A stretch of 64,000 nt of DNA from SFFI01 sp964398655 (lineage in GTDB: Bacteria; Bacillota; Clostridia; Saccharofermentanales; DTU023). Location of the stretch: NCBI GenBank assembly GCA_964398655.1, contig CAYNNG010000002.1, positions 38,290 to 102,289 on the forward strand, in the 5' to 3' direction. A model generated the notes under the pieces. The model was not told the origin of the DNA. It saw only the letters and a list, made by a program, of their open reading frames with translations, and ran no database searches. The translations under genes were made by a program, and so were the position numbers. Below, piece after piece: positions 40,835 to 49,981 of the stretch. Every line of letters starts with the position of its first letter. Within the stretch, counting starts at the first letter, position 1.

Positions 40835-41713
40835 CTATAGTTTAAGAAAATTGTAGCGGTCTAAGACCGCCTGCATATCTGAGGGGACCGGGTCGTCTAA
40901 GACGATCCGGTCTTCTGTATAGGGGAGAGGAAATTCCAAATGGTAAGCATGCAGGGCCTGTCTGCCGAGCTCCAAGTCCAAATCCTGGTTTAGCCCATAC
41001 ATGGAATCTCCCAGAAGAGGGTGGCCAAGGTAGTGGGTGTGAACCCTTATTTGGTGAGTCCGGCCCGTATAGAGCTGGAATTCAACCAGGCTGAGAGAGG
41101 GTTCCGCAGCGTAGGACAAGACCCTGTAGCCGGTTTGAGCTGGTTTGCCGTCAATATTCACTTCACGCTCCATAATGCTGTCTTGAGCACGGGCGATAGG
41201 AGCATCAATAATTCCCTCTGGTTTAGAGAACTGGCCATGACAAATCCCCAGATATTTTTTGACCAGCTTACTTTGGCTGAGCCGGTAATGGGTATAGGCA
41301 TTGAGGGCGATAATCACGAGTCCTGTGGTATCCCGGTCTAAACGCTGGACGGGATGGAGGGCTTGATCTGAAATTAAGCCACAGAGGTCTACCAGCTGAG
41401 AATTTAAAGATTTATGCACGACTTGACCAGCCTTTTTGGACATTACTACGAGGTCAGCATTTTGGAAGACCGGCTGTTGCTCAGCAGGGAAGTGGAGGAC
41501 AGGAGCTTGGACCTTGAGATCGGCAAGGGCAAGAATATGGTCCCCCTCCTTAACGGGGTACCATAACATGGCCTCTTCCTGGTTTAAATAAGTTTTACCT
41601 TCCCAACGCAAACGCTTGAGCATGCGGCGGGAAATTTGAAATTCCTCACGTAAGACGTCCCGTATAGATTGGCCGGCATATTTTTCCTCTACGGTGTAAG
41701 CAAATTTTTGCAA
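40835..41713 (-). CDS. RluD-family pseudouridine synthase
   Basis: Converts uridine to pseudouridine in structural RNA, probably 23S rRNA. An S4-like domain occupies the N-terminus (IRDVLREEFQISRRMLKRL). The catalytic Asp is in VQRLDRDTTGL and the closing block is LYTGRTHQIRVH. I placed the start at the TTG at 41713 because CTTAGGAG lies 7-8 bases upstream; an in-frame ATG at 41773 has no ribosome binding site and would add 20 unlikely residues across a hairpin (41739-41757). The gene converges on fchA with a 13-base gap and no visible terminator. Confidence 0.88.
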   Translation of the reverse strand: MQKFAYTVEEKYAGQSIRDVLREEFQISRRMLKRLRWEGKTYLNQEEAMLWYPVKEGDHILALADLKVQAPVLHFPAEQQPVFQNADLVVMSKKAGQVVHKSLNSQLVDLCGLISDQALHPVQRLDRDTTGLVIIALNAYTHYRLSQSKLVKKYLGICHGQFSKPEGIIDAPIARAQDSIMEREVNIDGKPAQTGYRVLSYAAEPSLSLVEFQLYTGRTHQIRVHTHYLGHPLLGDSMYGLNQDLDLELGRQALHAYHLEFPLPYTEDRIVLDDPVPSDMQAVLDRYNFLKL

Positions 41714-41766
41714 ATTTTTCTCTCCTAAGTCCCTTATTCTGCCAGTTTTCCGGCAGATTGCTTTAA

Positions 41767-41795
41767 TTGACATCAACTAACAAGCACCATACAAT
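41767..41795 (+). promoter_or_regulatory. promoter for RNase Y gene
   Basis: TTGACA (41767-41772) and TACAAT (41790-41795) are exactly 17 bases apart. The start of transcription would be near 41802, giving a leader of about 50 bases that ends in a perfect AGGAGGTGAT. Confidence 0.75.
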
Positions 41796-41839
41796 ATTAA
41801 GCGTACAAATCGTTCCTGTGCAACTTGAAAATTTAATAT

Positions 41840-41849
41840 AGGAGGTGAT
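41840..41849 (+). promoter_or_regulatory. full-length Shine-Dalgarno of rny
   Basis: AGGAGGTGAT is a ten-base perfect complement to the 3' end of Firmicutes 16S rRNA. It covers the first in-frame GTG (41845-41847) and ATT (41848-41850), so neither can be the start by normal spacing. The codon at the ideal distance (41854) is ATA. Confidence 0.7.
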
Positions 41850-43416
41850 TGCCATAGAGTGGCTATTTTTAATATTAGGCCTCGGTTTAGGGGCCGTTCT
41901 TGCATTTGTGATAACCCTTTCCTATCACAGGAAGGGCTTAGATAAACTAAGTCAAAAGCTAGAAGAAGACCGCTTGAGGGTAAAAGCTGAGTCTGAAAAG
42001 ATGGTTGCTGACGCAGAAAAATCTGCGGAAAACCGTAAACGCGAACTGCTTATTCAAGCCAAAGAAGAGCTGCAACAAGCCAAATTGGACCTAGAGAGCG
42101 ATGTCCGTGATAAGCGCCACGAACTCAAGAACGAAGAGAGCCGACTTCAACAGAAGCAGGATCAGTTGAATAAAAAACTGAAGGAAGCTGAACATAAAAA
42201 CAAAGATGCGGATAACCGCTTGCGGTCCGCGACTGAGCGAGAAGCACGCCTAGCCAATGCTGAAGAGGAAAAACGTTTAGAGTTAGAGCGTATTGCGGAA
42301 CTGACCACTCAAGAAGCCAAGGATATTATCATGACCAACACGGAGGAAAGCCTGAGGCATGATATGGCTGTAATGCTGAGAAGGATGGAAGAAGATGCTA
42401 ATGAGACGGCGGACTTAAAAGCCAAGGAGATCATTGTTTCTTCTATACAGCGCTATGCTTCTGACTATGTTGGCGATGCAACTGTATCTGTAGTATCACT
42501 GCCCAATGAAGAGATGAAAGGTCGCATTATTGGGCGCGAGGGTAGAAATATCCGCACGATTGAAAGCTTAACGGGGGTAGATTTAATTATTGATGATACC
42601 CCTGAAGCGGTAATCCTCTCCAGTTTTGACCCTATCCGCCGGGAGATAGCCCGTATAGCTATTGAAAAATTAGTCTATGACGGTCGTATCCACCCCGCAC
42701 GGATTGAGGAAATGGTGGAAAAAGCTAGTAAAGAAATTGACCAATCCATCAAAGAGGCAGGCGAACAAGCTGTGTTTGAGACAGGCGTAGTTGGTCTGCA
42801 TCCGGAGATTGTCCGTTTGCTAGGACGCATGAAATACCGCACCAGCTATGGGCAGAATGTTCTGCGTCACTCCATTGAAGTGTGCCATCTCTCTGGGGCT
42901 ATGGCCGCGGAGCTAGGGCTTGATGTCAGTCTCGCGAAACGCGCGGGCCTCCTGCATGACCTAGGCAAGGCTGTAGACTTTGAAATGGAAGGATCTCACA
43001 TTGAAATTGGTGCCGATATGGCGCGCAAATATCACGAAAATGAAGTAGTGATAAACGCAATCGAATCACATCATGGTGATGTGGAAGTCAATAACTTTAT
43101 TTCCAGTCTGGTATGTGCGGCAGATGCTATATCTGCAGCTCGTCCGGGGGCCCGCCATGAAAATGTGGAAACTTATATCAAACGCATTGAAAAACTGGAA
43201 GAAATTGCCAACTCCTTCGAGGGTGTGGAAAAGAGCTTTGCCGTGCAGGCTGGTCGAGAGATCAGGGTAATGGTGCAGCCAGATAATGTTAAGGACGATG
43301 ACATGATCTTAACTGCCCACGAGATGGCTAAGCAAATCGAATCTGAACTGAATTATCCGGGCCAAATCAAGGTCCAGTTAATTAGGGAAAGTCGTGTGGT
43401 AGACTATGCCAAGTAG
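41845..43416 (+). CDS. rny: ribonuclease Y (start codon uncertain)
   Basis: Membrane-bound endonuclease that starts mRNA decay in Firmicutes. Parts in order: membrane helix (about 4-25), a long charged coiled coil to about 190, a KH domain with GRIIGREGRNIRTIE, and an HD domain with VLRHSIEVCHLSG and LLHDLGK. At about 520 residues it is standard length. Coordinates use the first in-frame GTG, but that codon lies inside the Shine-Dalgarno; the true start may be ATA at 41854, giving 520 residues. A promoter lies upstream and a strong terminator downstream, so this is a single-gene unit. Confidence 0.93.
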   Translation: MIAIEWLFLILGLGLGAVLAFVITLSYHRKGLDKLSQKLEEDRLRVKAESEKMVADAEKSAENRKRELLIQAKEELQQAKLDLESDVRDKRHELKNEESRLQQKQDQLNKKLKEAEHKNKDADNRLRSATEREARLANAEEEKRLELERIAELTTQEAKDIIMTNTEESLRHDMAVMLRRMEEDANETADLKAKEIIVSSIQRYASDYVGDATVSVVSLPNEEMKGRIIGREGRNIRTIESLTGVDLIIDDTPEAVILSSFDPIRREIARIAIEKLVYDGRIHPARIEEMVEKASKEIDQSIKEAGEQAVFETGVVGLHPEIVRLLGRMKYRTSYGQNVLRHSIEVCHLSGAMAAELGLDVSLAKRAGLLHDLGKAVDFEMEGSHIEIGADMARKYHENEVVINAIESHHGDVEVNNFISSLVCAADAISAARPGARHENVETYIKRIEKLEEIANSFEGVEKSFAVQAGREIRVMVQPDNVKDDDMILTAHEMAKQIESELNYPGQIKVQLIRESRVVDYAK

Positions 43417-43442
43417 GCTCATCACATAGAGATTAAATAATC

Positions 43443-43476
43443 AGGGGCTGTCTCGCATGCGAGACAGCCCCTTTAG
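43443..43476 (+). terminator. intrinsic terminator of rny
   Basis: A perfect 30-base palindrome runs from AGGGGCTGTCTCGC (43443-43456) through its exact complement to 43472, followed by TTTAGCTTTC. The T run is short but the stem is very GC-rich; it can also act leftward. Confidence 0.85.
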
Positions 43477-43499
43477 CTTTCTATGCTAAAATGTAGCCT

Positions 43500-45371
43500 G
43501 TGAAAAGCAATCTGCAAAACTCAATGGCAAATTCTGATTTTTCTCAGCCGCCTCAGCCGCACGGCAAGATTCTACTGACTTGCCTGCTGCTAATAGCCTG
43601 CCTGCTGACTTTACTTAGTCCTTTGTACGCGCAGGAGGTAAGGGCACAAGGGTCAGATGAAAGAATTCGCTTGGCCTGGCTGGAACGGACCAGCCTTAAT
43701 CCCTTGGAGACCTTTGACTTCTCTGGTCAGGCTGCCATGAAGCTGGTTTATCGTGGCCTCTTCATGCTAGATGACGCAGAAATGTTGAGGACTGATCTGG
43801 CTGAGGAGGCTAGTTGGTCGCCAGATCACTATGAGTTAACTATTAAGCTGCGGAAAGACGTATCTTTTAGCGACCGTACCCCTTTAACCAGCCGCGATGC
43901 GGCGCTCTCTATCCTGTTCCGCCGCTATTATCTCCAACAAAAGCTCCAGCGTGAGGCCATTCCTCCGGAGTATCTGGGTACGGAAATTGAGGACCAATAT
44001 AATATTCCCTTGCCCTCTCCCTGGGACTTTCTCGAAACTGCGGATCCTACTGAGCAAACCGGGGATACGGATAATCTGGAGGAGGGTTTAGACCAAGCAG
44101 AAGACTGGGGCGAGGAGTTAGACGAAGACCTCAACTCAGAAAGCTATGATGACCAGGCGGAAAGCCCCACCGAAGAACAGGCTGGGCAAATTTTTACGGC
44201 AGAACTGCAAGCCTCCTACCTAAACCAACTTGCCTCGGATCCCCTGGGCGTTCAAGCCTATGAGGCGATCAAAAGTATTAGAATCCAAGATAAATATAGT
44301 TTCACCATAGTGCTTTCCCAAAGGGCAGAACGTCTGCCTTGGTATCTTTGTTTTCCCTTGATTCCCGAAAGTTATCTAGAGAGCCATGATCTTACTCCTA
44401 TTCCGGGGGTAGGCAGCTACAAGTTTGTGAAGTCTCGGGAGACAGGAGCCGTTTGGGAATTAAATCCCCTAAGTACCCGCCTTAGTGGACCAAAACTTGA
44501 GCTCAAGTCTTATCTGGATTTCGATAGTGCTTTGGCTGACTTTAATGCAGGGCGCTTAGACCTGCTCTTAGTACCTTCGTCTGAATACCTTAATTTGCGT
44601 CACCGCCAAGGCTTGAAGGCAGCTGTGGGAGAGAGCTTGGACTATTATCTGCTCCTAGCTGGCAGTGATCCGGCTTTCCCTTTGTCTGATCCGCGGCTCT
44701 TTCGTGCCTTCCGCCAGGCTCAGCTTTTGAGCAGCCAGGATCTTGCTGCTTCTTCCTATCTTAACTTACCTCACCGCGCCTCGGACTGGCGGCAAGCTTA
44801 CGCTCTAGATTTGGGCTCTGACCAGGCGGAACTTCCGGACTTAAGCGAAGCCAAACGTCGCCTGACCGCTCAAACTATTACGCTAGCGGCAGTCAGCAAC
44901 TCGTATAACCGGAGCTTATTGGCAGAAATTAAGCAAATGTTTTTACTGTCCTCAAGCGAACTGCAAGTAGTATGGCTGCAGGAAGAGGATTTGCCAGCTT
45001 TCGCGGCAGCGGGTCACTATGATCTCCTGCTCTTAGATGTTGAGCTTTCTCTGCCTACGGATCTGCGGACTTTGGCTTATGAGCTTAACCAATTGGTTCC
45101 GGACCTCAATTTTAGATTACCAGACTTGGCTGCGGAGGGCCTGCTGCCCCCGGCATATTTTTATGCATGGGACCTAGAAAATGAGGATATTCCCTTGCAA
45201 GCGATTGAGTCATCCTATCAAGCTTTAAGCTTTGCCCTGGAGCGCAGCCGCGTTTTAGGCTTGGGCTTTGCTGGCCAAGCTCTGCTGTTGGGACCACGTC
45301 TGGCCAACAATCTTGCTGCTCCGGCCTGGGATCCTTATCGCTATATCACAGAGGTTACTGTATGCCCGTAA
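43500..45371 (+). CDS. peptide/nickel-type ABC transporter substrate-binding protein (family 5), orphan
   Basis: Secreted solute-binding protein. A late signal sequence spans about 23-45 (ILLTCLLLIACLL...LYA), followed by the SBP family 5 start (ERIRLAWLERTSLNPLETFD) and LRKDVSFSDRTPLTSRDAA. A low-complexity acidic insert of about 50 residues (near 180-230, rich in E and D) interrupts the domain. The LIAC could be a lipobox, but hydrophobic residues continue after it, so a cleaved signal after LYA is as likely. No permease or ATPase genes adjoin. The start is GTG at 43500 without a ribosome binding site, or ATG 43524. The end overlaps lspA. Confidence 0.8.
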   Translation: MKSNLQNSMANSDFSQPPQPHGKILLTCLLLIACLLTLLSPLYAQEVRAQGSDERIRLAWLERTSLNPLETFDFSGQAAMKLVYRGLFMLDDAEMLRTDLAEEASWSPDHYELTIKLRKDVSFSDRTPLTSRDAALSILFRRYYLQQKLQREAIPPEYLGTEIEDQYNIPLPSPWDFLETADPTEQTGDTDNLEEGLDQAEDWGEELDEDLNSESYDDQAESPTEEQAGQIFTAELQASYLNQLASDPLGVQAYEAIKSIRIQDKYSFTIVLSQRAERLPWYLCFPLIPESYLESHDLTPIPGVGSYKFVKSRETGAVWELNPLSTRLSGPKLELKSYLDFDSALADFNAGRLDLLLVPSSEYLNLRHRQGLKAAVGESLDYYLLLAGSDPAFPLSDPRLFRAFRQAQLLSSQDLAASSYLNLPHRASDWRQAYALDLGSDQAELPDLSEAKRRLTAQTITLAAVSNSYNRSLLAEIKQMFLLSSSELQVVWLQEEDLPAFAAAGHYDLLLLDVELSLPTDLRTLAYELNQLVPDLNFRLPDLAAEGLLPPAYFYAWDLENEDIPLQAIESSYQALSFALERSRVLGLGFAGQALLLGPRLANNLAAPAWDPYRYITEVTVCP

Positions 45372-45868
45372 GTTTATTAATTGTGCTCATCCTAGCCTTG
45401 GATTTGCTTAGCAAGTATCTGGTCCGTGCTTATTTAGCGGGCGGGCCGCGTATTTCCTTAATTGGTGAGTTTTTTACCCTGACTTATGTAGAAAATCGTG
45501 GCGCAGCATTTGGCTTTTTAAGCCAAAAAGCCTATGGCCCAGCGGTGTTACTCGTTTTTGCTTTTATCTTGACGCTTGTACTTATCAATATTTTGAGGAA
45601 GCTTCAGTACAAGCCACTGCGCTGCGGGCTGGCATTAGTGATCTCTGGCAGCTTGGGTAATGCTCTAGACCGAGCCTTACGCGGCTTTGTTACAGATTTT
45701 CTGACCTTTAAGTTCGGCAACTGGTATTTCCCCAGCTTCAATATTGCCGATTCTGCTATCGTCATAGGCTGCATTCTTTTAGCTGCGCTCATACTTTGGG
45801 ATCATCAGGCTCAGACCGACTTTGAACGTGTTGTGGCTCAGTCAGCTAAAGGAGCAGACCATGAGTAA
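45362..45868 (+). CDS. lspA: lipoprotein signal peptidase
   Basis: Membrane aspartic protease that cleaves prolipoproteins. Four membrane segments fit the family. Catalytic Asps lie in GNALDRALRGFVTDF and FNIADSAIVIG, and ENRGAAFGF is the conserved block C. At 168 residues it is usual length. It overlaps the preceding gene by 10 bases and the rluD start by 8, so the three are translationally linked. Confidence 0.95.
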   Translation: MPVSLLIVLILALDLLSKYLVRAYLAGGPRISLIGEFFTLTYVENRGAAFGFLSQKAYGPAVLLVFAFILTLVLINILRKLQYKPLRCGLALVISGSLGNALDRALRGFVTDFLTFKFGNWYFPSFNIADSAIVIGCILLAALILWDHQAQTDFERVVAQSAKGADHE

Positions 45869-46790
45869 AATGCCAGTCTGGCAAAAGCTAGACGTGACGG
45901 AGAGCGGCGTACGTTTGGACAAGTACCTGGCCGACCAGCTGACAGACTTTTCGCGTAATGCCGCGCAAAAGCTTATTGCGGAAGGTCAGGTTAAGGTTAA
46001 TGAACAGCTGGTCAAGGCTTCGTATCAGGTTCAGGCGGGTGACCAAATCAGTTATGTGCGCCATTTGCCGGTAGTGCTGGAACCAGCTCAAGGCGAAAAT
46101 ATTCCCTTGGATATTGTGTATGAGGACCAAGACTTACTGGTGGTAAACAAGGCGCGCGGTATGGTTGTCCATCCAGCCGCGGGAAACTGGGAGGGCACCT
46201 TGGTTAATGCTTTGATCTATCACCTAGGCCAGTCCTATACCCAGGGGCAAGACCCCCTGCGGCCCGGGATTGTCCACCGCCTGGATAAGGACACCACGGG
46301 TTTGCTCTTGGTGGCCAAAAATGACCTTATGCGCAGAATCCTTTCCCAAATGATTAAAGAACGAGAGGTTTCTCGGACTTATCAGGCTTTAGTTTGGGGA
46401 CATCCCGCCTCGCGGACCGGACTAATTTCCGCACCCTTGGGCAGAGACCCCAAAGACCGCAAAAAAATTGCGGTAATCGACCGGGGCAGGCCGGCGCGTA
46501 CGCATTTTGAGCTTTTGCATTCTTATCCTCAAGGCGCAGAGCTGGAACTGCATTTGGAGACAGGGAGAACCCACCAGATCCGCGTGCATTTGGCTTACAT
46601 TAACCTGCCTGTGGTTGCTGATCCCAGTTACGGTTTTGCCAGACGCGATACTTTGGGCTTGACCGGCCAGGCCCTGCACGCCTGCCGGCTAGCCTTTAAG
46701 GATCCGCGTACGCACGAAGAATTAGTTTTTTCCGCTCCTCCTCCTCAGGATTATCTTGAGGCGCGAAAGTTACTGGAGGACTTGATCTAG
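45861..46790 (+). CDS. rluD: 23S rRNA pseudouridine synthase, RluD type
   Basis: An N-terminal S4 RNA-binding domain (LDKYLADQLTDFSRNAAQKLI) is followed by the pseudouridine synthase domain with catalytic Asp in HRLDKDTTGLL and LETGRTHQIRVH. From the ATG at 45861, 7 bases after AAGGAG, the protein has 309 residues, a normal RluD length. An upstream ATG at 45822 in the same frame lies deep inside lspA and lacks a ribosome binding site. Linkage lspA-rluD (ylyA-ylyB region) is common in Firmicutes. Confidence 0.95.
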   Translation: MSKMPVWQKLDVTESGVRLDKYLADQLTDFSRNAAQKLIAEGQVKVNEQLVKASYQVQAGDQISYVRHLPVVLEPAQGENIPLDIVYEDQDLLVVNKARGMVVHPAAGNWEGTLVNALIYHLGQSYTQGQDPLRPGIVHRLDKDTTGLLLVAKNDLMRRILSQMIKEREVSRTYQALVWGHPASRTGLISAPLGRDPKDRKKIAVIDRGRPARTHFELLHSYPQGAELELHLETGRTHQIRVHLAYINLPVVADPSYGFARRDTLGLTGQALHACRLAFKDPRTHEELVFSAPPPQDYLEARKLLEDLI

Positions 46791-46809
46791 CCATGTTAGC
46801 GGTTAGTAA

Positions 46810-46818
46810 TGTTATAAT
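46810..46818 (+). promoter_or_regulatory. extended -10 promoter for phoH
   Basis: TGT-TATAAT at 46810-46818, with no convincing -35. It lies in a 55-base gap and marks the start of the phoH-pgpH-ybeY/era-recO unit. Confidence 0.5.
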
Positions 46819-46845
46819 CAGGGAATATTAGGCTAAAGAGGTCAT

Positions 46846-47844
46846 ATGCAAAGAACGATATTTTTAGATAATCCTCAGGAAATCTCGGTCCTCTTAGGCG
46901 CGCTGAATAATTTCGCCAATATTGTGGATCAAGCTTTTGGGGTGAACAGCCAGGAAAGCAGAGAAGGATTGGTTGTAGAAGGCGAAGAGCTTGCGGTGAG
47001 TCAAGCTGCCGCGGTATGGCAGGGTTTGCTGCAAAGCTACCGCCAAGAAGGCCAGCTCTCAGAACGCACCGTGCGGCATCTGGTTTCCTTTGCAGAAGAT
47101 CGTGACGGGGCTGTTAATTTCTTACCCGGCCAGGATGTTTTATGTGTGTCGGCCAAGGGTCGTCCTGTGCGAGCCAAAACCCCTGGACAGGCGAAATATG
47201 CCAAGGCCATTCAACAAAAAGAGCTGATTTTTGCCATCGGACCGGCGGGTACAGGCAAAACCTACTTGGCCGTGGCAATGGCTGTACGGGCCTTCCGCAA
47301 CCATGAGGTTTCGCGGATTATTCTTACCCGCCCCGCGGTAGAAGCCGGGGAGAACTTAGGCTTTTTGCCCGGTGACCTGCAAAGTAAGGTTGACCCTTAT
47401 ATGAGACCGCTCTACGATTCCCTATATGACCTGATGGGTGCTGACCAATTTAATCGTAACTTGGAAAAAGGCAGTATTGAAATTTCACCCTTAGCTTACA
47501 TGCGCGGGCGTACCTTGGACGACGCCTTTATCATTTTGGATGAAGCGCAGAACACCAGTCCTGAACAGATGAAGATGTTTCTCACCCGCATAGGCTTCCA
47601 TTCCCAGGCTGTGGTAACGGGTGACGTTACACAAATTGACCTGCCCAGGGAAAAGCGTTCGGGACTTCTTGATATGAAGCGTATTCTTGTCCCCTTAAAG
47701 GAAGTTGCCTTTGTTGAGCTAGACAAGGGTGACGTGGTGAGGAATCCCCTGGTAAAGAAAATTGTCGCCGCGTATGAAGCGGATGAAATGCATCGGCAAA
47801 AGGGCCCATATCAGCAGAAATGGGTGAAGGACAATGGCAGATAA
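46846..47844 (+). CDS. phoH: PhoH-family ATPase
   Basis: P-loop ATPase of the PhoH/YbeZ family, linked to RNA handling because its gene usually lies beside ybeY. Walker A is GPAGTGKT at 132-139, Walker B is FIILDEAQN, and TRPAVEAGENLGFLPG and VTGDVTQIDLP are family signatures. An N-terminal KH-like region precedes it. At 332 residues it is normal. It overlaps pgpH by 11 bases. Confidence 0.95.
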   Translation: MQRTIFLDNPQEISVLLGALNNFANIVDQAFGVNSQESREGLVVEGEELAVSQAAAVWQGLLQSYRQEGQLSERTVRHLVSFAEDRDGAVNFLPGQDVLCVSAKGRPVRAKTPGQAKYAKAIQQKELIFAIGPAGTGKTYLAVAMAVRAFRNHEVSRIILTRPAVEAGENLGFLPGDLQSKVDPYMRPLYDSLYDLMGADQFNRNLEKGSIEISPLAYMRGRTLDDAFIILDEAQNTSPEQMKMFLTRIGFHSQAVVTGDVTQIDLPREKRSGLLDMKRILVPLKEVAFVELDKGDVVRNPLVKKIVAAYEADEMHRQKGPYQQKWVKDNGR

Positions 47845-49981
47845 GGGAAAAAATCAAGCGCGAAAATTTACGGGGCCACTCATTTTCCTGGGGATTTTTC
47901 TCGTAACCTTGATCTTGCTTTATGTGGGTTCTAGGCCCCCCCAGTATGAACTAGAGGTTAACGTAGTTAGCCCCTATGACATTGAAGCTCCGCGTTCGGT
48001 GGTGAACCGCAATGAAACCGAAAAACGTGCCTTAGAAGCCCAAAGCCTGGTGGCGGACATTTATACACGTTCGGATGATTTAAGCGCGGAAGCTTTGGAG
48101 CGGGTGCAGGATTTCGCGGAAGCGGTAGACGAGCACTATCAGGCCTTAAGGACTGGCCAGGAAATGAGCAGCTGGGCTCAAATCATCAAACCTAGTGAAT
48201 TGGATAAGTCTAGCGAGGAACTGCAGACCAGGCTCCAGGAAGATCTAGGCTGCGACTTTGAGCTAGAAGATCTCAAACAAGTGCTGCACATGTCTTCCAG
48301 CCGTTATGCTACCTTTAAAAACCGCTTGCACCTCACGGCTAATAGCCTGATGGCCGAGGCCGTAGATGAAACGGAACTTAGCTTTCGCATTCGTGACTAT
48401 TTAAATAAGCTAAGCGCGAGGGAAGCTCACTATAAGTCTGATCTCACGCTCATCCGTACTTTCTTGGAACAAACCCTACAGGGCAATGTAGTATACAATG
48501 AGGAGGCTACGCTTAATGCCCGCCAAGATGCCTATGAACGTGTCCTACAAAATCCCATCTTGGTTAACCGCGGTGCCAGACTTATCTCCTCCGGCGAGTT
48601 AGTTACCGAAGATGTTTACGCTCTCTTGCAGGAATTAAAGCTGGTAGAAGTAGACAGCCTGGACTATTCTGCTCTGGCCGGTTTGAGCCTCATGATTTTA
48701 GTGGTTCTGCTTATTTTGAGCCTCTATATGCACATCTATGAACGTGACACGGTAGGCTTTAATAAGCGCTTCTTAGCTCTTACCCTTGCCTGCTTGATTC
48801 CCTTGCTGGTAGCTGTTTACTTGGGCCAAGATTACCAGGTGATACCACCGGTCTACTTTACCGCGGTTATCTTGTCCGCCTACTTTTCCTTCCAAACGGC
48901 CTTAGTCTTTACTATGGCTCTTATTGTGATTACCCTGCCTCTGGTAAACTTTAACCCTGCTTTCTTTGCCGTGGCCATTTGCGGAAGCCTTCTGGCGGCG
49001 CACTACGCGCGCAATCATCTGGTTCAGGAGTTTTTTGCCAAACTTCTGGTCCTCTTAACCTTAGTTAACTTCGCCGCCAGCCTGGGTTACAGCCTGCTGC
49101 AAGATACCGGGCTTGCGACCTCCGGCTTTTTGATCCTGTCCTCCGTGCTTTCCGCGGTTCTTTCAGTTATCGCTGCCGTAGGCCTGCTGCCCGTATTTGA
49201 GCTTTTATTTGATGATGTTTCTCCGGCTAGTCTAGTCGAACTCTCTCAACCCGGACAGCCTCTTATCCGCCGTCTCTTCTTGGAAGCCCCAGGGACCTCC
49301 CAGCACTCGATGATGGTTGCTAACCTAGCAGATGCGGGGGCTGAAGCCATTGGAGCTAATGCTTTGATTTGCCGGGCAGGCTCTTATTACCATGATATTG
49401 GCAAGTTGCGCAATCCTCTGTACTTTACCGAAAACCAAACAGACTACAATCCTCATGACGAGCTGACTGCTGCCGAAAGTACGGAGATTATTACCCGACA
49501 CACTCTTGATGGACTGGAAATGGGCAAAAAGTATCGCTTGCCTAAGCCTATCTTAGAGATCATTGTGGAGCACCACGGTACTACAGTTTTGGGCTATTTT
49601 TATAGCAAAGCCAAAAAAGAAGCGGAAGAACAAGGTTTGCCCGCTCCGGATCCTGCGGACTTCCGCTATAAGGGCCCGCTGCCATCTTCTCCCGAATCGG
49701 CTGTGGTTATGCTGGCAGATTCTACGGAGGCCGCGATTAAGTCCCTCAAATCCCGCACCATGGAAGATGCGGATGAAATGATGCGGTCAGTCTTCCGCAT
49801 TAAGTTGGAACAGAACCAACTCAAGAACTCTGGCCTGAAATTTTCTGACATTGAGAAAATTCAAAAAGCCTTTATGCAGGTTTACTCAGGTCATTTTCAT
49901 GAAAGGGTAGAGTATCCCAAAGATGAGTCTAAAGACGACGATTATCAAGCGGCAGCGCCAGCCTCAACTCGCGGCATCTAG
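47834..49981 (+). CDS. pgpH: 7TM-HD cyclic-di-AMP phosphodiesterase (PgpH family)
   Basis: Membrane receptor-type hydrolase. One helix at about 15-33 is followed by an extracellular domain to about 275, seven membrane helices (about 275-460), and a cytoplasmic HD domain with SQHSMMVANLAD, YYHDIGKLRNPLYF and IVEHHGT. Members of this family (PgpH, YqfF) hydrolyse c-di-AMP. At 715 residues it fits. It sits between phoH and ybeY as in Bacillus. Its last 59 bases overlap the start of ybeY-era. Confidence 0.93.
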   Translation: MADKGKNQARKFTGPLIFLGIFLVTLILLYVGSRPPQYELEVNVVSPYDIEAPRSVVNRNETEKRALEAQSLVADIYTRSDDLSAEALERVQDFAEAVDEHYQALRTGQEMSSWAQIIKPSELDKSSEELQTRLQEDLGCDFELEDLKQVLHMSSSRYATFKNRLHLTANSLMAEAVDETELSFRIRDYLNKLSAREAHYKSDLTLIRTFLEQTLQGNVVYNEEATLNARQDAYERVLQNPILVNRGARLISSGELVTEDVYALLQELKLVEVDSLDYSALAGLSLMILVVLLILSLYMHIYERDTVGFNKRFLALTLACLIPLLVAVYLGQDYQVIPPVYFTAVILSAYFSFQTALVFTMALIVITLPLVNFNPAFFAVAICGSLLAAHYARNHLVQEFFAKLLVLLTLVNFAASLGYSLLQDTGLATSGFLILSSVLSAVLSVIAAVGLLPVFELLFDDVSPASLVELSQPGQPLIRRLFLEAPGTSQHSMMVANLADAGAEAIGANALICRAGSYYHDIGKLRNPLYFTENQTDYNPHDELTAAESTEIITRHTLDGLEMGKKYRLPKPILEIIVEHHGTTVLGYFYSKAKKEAEEQGLPAPDPADFRYKGPLPSSPESAVVMLADSTEAAIKSLKSRTMEDADEMMRSVFRIKLEQNQLKNSGLKFSDIEKIQKAFMQVYSGHFHERVEYPKDESKDDDYQAAAPASTRGI

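Noticed and set aside
44040..44190. Acidic low-complexity stretch as a possible separate gene or frame error
   Set aside because: The frame continues intact through it into the normal family 5 binding-protein sequence, so it is an insert within one protein.
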